From an uncultured Alphaproteobacteria bacterium (GTDB lineage: Bacteria > Pseudomonadota > Alphaproteobacteria > RF32 > CAG-239), in the NCBI GenBank assembly GCA_949282205.1, contig CASDOS010000037.1, forward strand, positions 1 through 64,000: 64,000 bases of DNA. Reading direction: 5' to 3'. The notes under the pieces were generated by a model. That model saw nothing but the letters and a program-made list of their open reading frames with translations. It had not been told where the DNA came from and did no database searches. Position 1 is the first letter of the stretch, and the number at the start of each line of letters is the position of its first letter. The translations under genes and the position numbers were made by a program. This document shows positions 61,381-64,000 of this stretch, one piece after another.

Positions 61381-63999
61381 CTACTTGTATACATCGTAAA
61401 GTTTTTTTAAGACCTCAGGCACTTCTACCTTCAGTTCCGCTAAAATATACGCTGCCGTATCTATATTCAATCTTGCAATTGACTTAATACTGTATTTATC
61501 TTGATTCTCTATCCAACGCGGATTGTTATAATCTACCCAATAACGCTCACGATATGACCGAATTGTTTGTACGCTCGGTTTTTGGATATGCAATTTTCCG
61601 CTTGGCGCAAGGTACGCAAATTTCGCTAAATTTCCCTCTTTATCATACGATTTCACGGAGATTTCGCCATTGTTGTAGAATATTATTTCTGTCTTTACTT
61701 TACCATTACCATAATATTCCAATATCGTGTTGCTCTTATTGTCCGACTTAAATTCTGAGGTTACGCCTCCTTTTTTGCCATATACTTTCAGACTGTCTTT
61801 CAGCATATCCGCGCTGTTTTTCGCCAAATTTTGCGGCATTGCGGCTTTATTGAGTTTTAATGACTCTACTTTGCCTTGCTCATTATATTCTTTCTCAATC
61901 ACGCCTGTTCCATGTTGTTCGGTTTCTTTAACTATTTTACCGTCTTTGGCGTATTCTTTGGTTATAAATACTAACGCTCCAGTTTGTTCGGTTTCTGCTT
62001 TTACACCGCCCTCCGGATAGTATTCTTTATCTGAAAACAATAATGTTTCCGGTTTGCGCTGTATCTCATATCGTGGTTTGCCATTATCATAAAAATCCTC
62101 TCGGGATACAAACGCCATAACGGCATTATCCGTATAATCTTTATGTGTCTTGCGACGTATCTCACCCGAACCATAATATTTTTCAATCAAAATTCCTTCT
62201 TTTTCATACATCGTGTCCGTTATTAATAAACCCGTCTTGGAATACTCTTTAATTTCTTCCGTTCGTCCTCCCGTGGTTTTTATCGTCTTGCGCAGATTTC
62301 CGTTCGGATAGTAAAGTTTTTGAGTTTCCGTTGCCTCTTTTTCAGGCTTTACTTCATTCTTGCTTATATGCTCTTTTGAAACAACATCTGCTAAATCTTC
62401 AATATCCGGTTTGGATACGGGACCGATATTTTTGGCGGCTAATTCCGCTTCTTTTTTCTCTTCCGCCGTCGGGATAATCGCATTCTTCACTTTTATATCC
62501 TCAAACGATATCGGTTCTAAATCTTCCACCAGCGGGGCCGCTTCCTCCGGTAATATCGGTGATATTTCCGAAGCCTTTTCTTCGGCCTTTACGGAAACGG
62601 CTTCTTTTTCCGCTTTTATTGCTTTATCCGGTTCATTTGCTTTGACCGTCTTGGAGGCAATTATCGGTATCGCACTGGCTACCGGCTTATCCTCACTGAC
62701 TTTCTGCGTACTTATCGATTGTGCTTTTTCCGTTTCTTTTACCTTATCCTCTACTTCGACGCTTACCTTTTCTTCTGTTTGCTTTGCTTGGCTTATTTCT
62801 GCTTTTTCCTCTGTTACCGATTGGACTTGATTAATTGTTGAGCCTTGAGCTGTTTCTACTTCTGGCGCAGTTTGTTGGTCTGCTTTTATTTCCGTTGGTT
62901 GCTCTTGCTCCGCTACGGACGGTATCGTTTCTTTTATCTCTCTATCCTTTTTTACGGACTGATTTTCTTTGACGGTATCTTGCTTTTTACTGCTTATTTT
63001 GTTTTCCGCCGTTACTGCCGGATTTTCTTTCTCGACCTTTTCCTTTTTACTTATATCCTTTTCCGAAACGTCTTCTGCCTTGTTCAACTTTTCAATTACT
63101 GCAAATGTTTTATCATCATTTTCTTCATTACTCGGTTCTTTTGTTATCGGTTTGATATCCGCTTGCGGTAGTTTTTCTTCGGCTTTAGGTGCTGCCTTTA
63201 TTACTTTTGCTTCCGGCTTTTCCGACTCCTCTTCAGCTTTCTCATATCCGCATATATGACCGCCTTTTATCAACTTGTTGTCTTTATATACGAGATACTC
63301 TCCCATTGCCAAATTATACTCAATATAGTTGAACGGATTGGTCGCGTTCACTTCTCTGACATAATCCATCTTATCTTCATAGAATCTGATGAATATATCT
63401 TTATTCTTACTGGGGGCGGAAATAAATGCGTCTTTCTTTTCTCCTTGGTTATAATTGGCACTAAACGCCAATTTACCATCCTTTTCATAGCGAACATATA
63501 CTGATTTATCTGCTTCATCCGCTATGGTTATCATTTCTTTTACCGCACCATTCGGATGATAGCTTCTTGAACTCTCTGCTTGTTTGTCATGATTATATGG
63601 TATCTCCGCAATCAGCTCTCCGCGTTCATTAAACTTTTGTGCTATGCCTTGTCTTTGTTTTTGATAGTACGGAATATTGTAGATGCGATTGCCTTTTTCA
63701 TCATACACCGTTTCTGTTGCATATTCTCCGCGATTGTATCCGGTCGGAAATACGGCTCTTAACCGATTTAATTTATCATAACATGCATAGTTGCTGTTCT
63801 CGGGCTTAAACGAGGTAAAGTCTATACAATCTTGCGGTATATCAATTTGAAAGGATTTTTTTATCGTATTAATGTTTGCATCAATTTCTAATTGCAAATC
63901 ATTACGCTTATTGGTAAAATCTAAACAGCCTTTGTCCGCTTGCGCTAATTCCCCTATTTTGGATGGATTTATTATTCGCTGTTTGGTTTGAACTTCCAT
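61381..63999 (-). CDS. Large MORN/YwqK-like repeat protein with charged linker, reaching the window edge
   Basis: This 872-aa protein is read from the ATG at 63999, one base from the window end, so a farther upstream start cannot be excluded. Residues ~60-250 and ~560-790 carry Y-x-x-[ND]-G-x-[LVK]-[KR] repeats (YYPNGNLRKTI, YYGSGEIRRKTH, YYPEGGVKAETE, YYGNGKVKTEI) like the MORN_2/YwqK repeats. Between them lies a ~300-residue low-complexity stretch of Lys, Glu, Ala, Val and Ser, probably disordered. A helical ~70-residue domain closes the protein (RSYRERYWVDYNNPRWIENQ region). No signal peptide is seen. Function unknown; a scaffold or surface role is possible. Confidence 0.78.
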   Translation of the reverse strand: MEVQTKQRIINPSKIGELAQADKGCLDFTNKRNDLQLEIDANINTIKKSFQIDIPQDCIDFTSFKPENSNYACYDKLNRLRAVFPTGYNRGEYATETVYDEKGNRIYNIPYYQKQRQGIAQKFNERGELIAEIPYNHDKQAESSRSYHPNGAVKEMITIADEADKSVYVRYEKDGKLAFSANYNQGEKKDAFISAPSKNKDIFIRFYEDKMDYVREVNATNPFNYIEYNLAMGEYLVYKDNKLIKGGHICGYEKAEEESEKPEAKVIKAAPKAEEKLPQADIKPITKEPSNEENDDKTFAVIEKLNKAEDVSEKDISKKEKVEKENPAVTAENKISSKKQDTVKENQSVKKDREIKETIPSVAEQEQPTEIKADQQTAPEVETAQGSTINQVQSVTEEKAEISQAKQTEEKVSVEVEDKVKETEKAQSISTQKVSEDKPVASAIPIIASKTVKANEPDKAIKAEKEAVSVKAEEKASEISPILPEEAAPLVEDLEPISFEDIKVKNAIIPTAEEKKEAELAAKNIGPVSKPDIEDLADVVSKEHISKNEVKPEKEATETQKLYYPNGNLRKTIKTTGGRTEEIKEYSKTGLLITDTMYEKEGILIEKYYGSGEIRRKTHKDYTDNAVMAFVSREDFYDNGKPRYEIQRKPETLLFSDKEYYPEGGVKAETEQTGALVFITKEYAKDGKIVKETEQHGTGVIEKEYNEQGKVESLKLNKAAMPQNLAKNSADMLKDSLKVYGKKGGVTSEFKSDNKSNTILEYYGNGKVKTEIIFYNNGEISVKSYDKEGNLAKFAYLAPSGKLHIQKPSVQTIRSYRERYWVDYNNPRWIENQDKYSIKSIARLNIDTAAYILAELKVEVPEVLKKLYDVYK

Positions 64000-64000
64000 A

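Overview
The window is AT-rich bacterial DNA, best explained as the chromosome of an anaerobic, probably host- or gut-associated alphaproteobacterium. Markers for the class are a ChpT-type histidine phosphotransferase, a LexA gene preceded by the alphaproteobacterial SOS box GTTC-N7-GTTC, an F1-only ATP synthase operon in the order atpH-A-G-D-C, TrmFO, a mitochondrial-processing-peptidase-like M16 protease and an Mla-type lipid transport operon. Markers for anaerobic life are HydG (the [FeFe]-hydrogenase maturase), a reverse rubrerythrin, acetate kinase, an iron-type alcohol dehydrogenase and a nitroreductase. The species placement is inference; no rRNA or tRNA gene was seen.

Layout. 1-500 is a tandem array of hairpin-forming units of about 76 bp, followed by a papain-like hypothetical gene and an SPFH protein with a long leader. 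3.1-7.0 kb (minus) holds acetate kinase, a P-loop kinase, an EF-hand protein and a DsbA-like protein. 7.2-11.2 kb (plus) holds an RsmB-like methyltransferase, a histidine phosphatase, a DUF805 membrane protein and an ATP-grasp protein. 11.3-14 kb (minus) holds a DUF218-like gene and lexA-mtnN. 14-18.7 kb holds an esterase, two membrane-anchored glycosyltransferase-like paralogs, a reverse rubrerythrin, an outer-membrane-like protein and a thioredoxin-fold lipoprotein. 18.9-25.4 kb holds an archaeal/eukaryal-type prolyl-tRNA synthetase, several unknown single genes, hydG and elbB. 25.5-33.7 kb holds an M16 protease, an outer-membrane-like protein/Fe-ADH/GtrII-like operon, and trmFO followed by two degenerate squalene/phytoene-synthase-like genes.

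33.8-43.8 kb holds a periplasmic hypothetical protein, chpT-priA, a repeat protein and the ATP synthase F1 operon, which carries a strong hairpin between atpA and atpG. 44-49.8 kb holds a GT39/83-like membrane glycosyltransferase, a PfkB-like protein whose catalytic Asp is replaced by Asn, and mlaE-mlaF-mlaD plus a lipoprotein. 51.8-54.7 kb holds lolC/E-lolD and rpsD with a long leader. 55-64 kb holds a repeat protein, a DMT transporter, a class I glutaminase-like peptidase, a eukaryotic-type phosphomannomutase, a YecA-like protein, a nitroreductase, a helical-repeat protein and an 872-aa MORN/YwqK-like repeat protein that reaches the window end.

The most unusual pattern concerns a scattered set of mostly unknown, mostly single genes (starts at 20810-, 21057+, 22998-, 24584-, 37771+, 49917+, 51593-, 54985+, 61255-). 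Each has a TTGACA-like promoter 30-80 bases upstream and a short A/T-rich leader with no Shine-Dalgarno sequence. Most start ATGGA, and nearly all have their own terminator. Operon and housekeeping genes nearby have ordinary Shine-Dalgarno sites. This looks like a distinct expression class of accessory genes.
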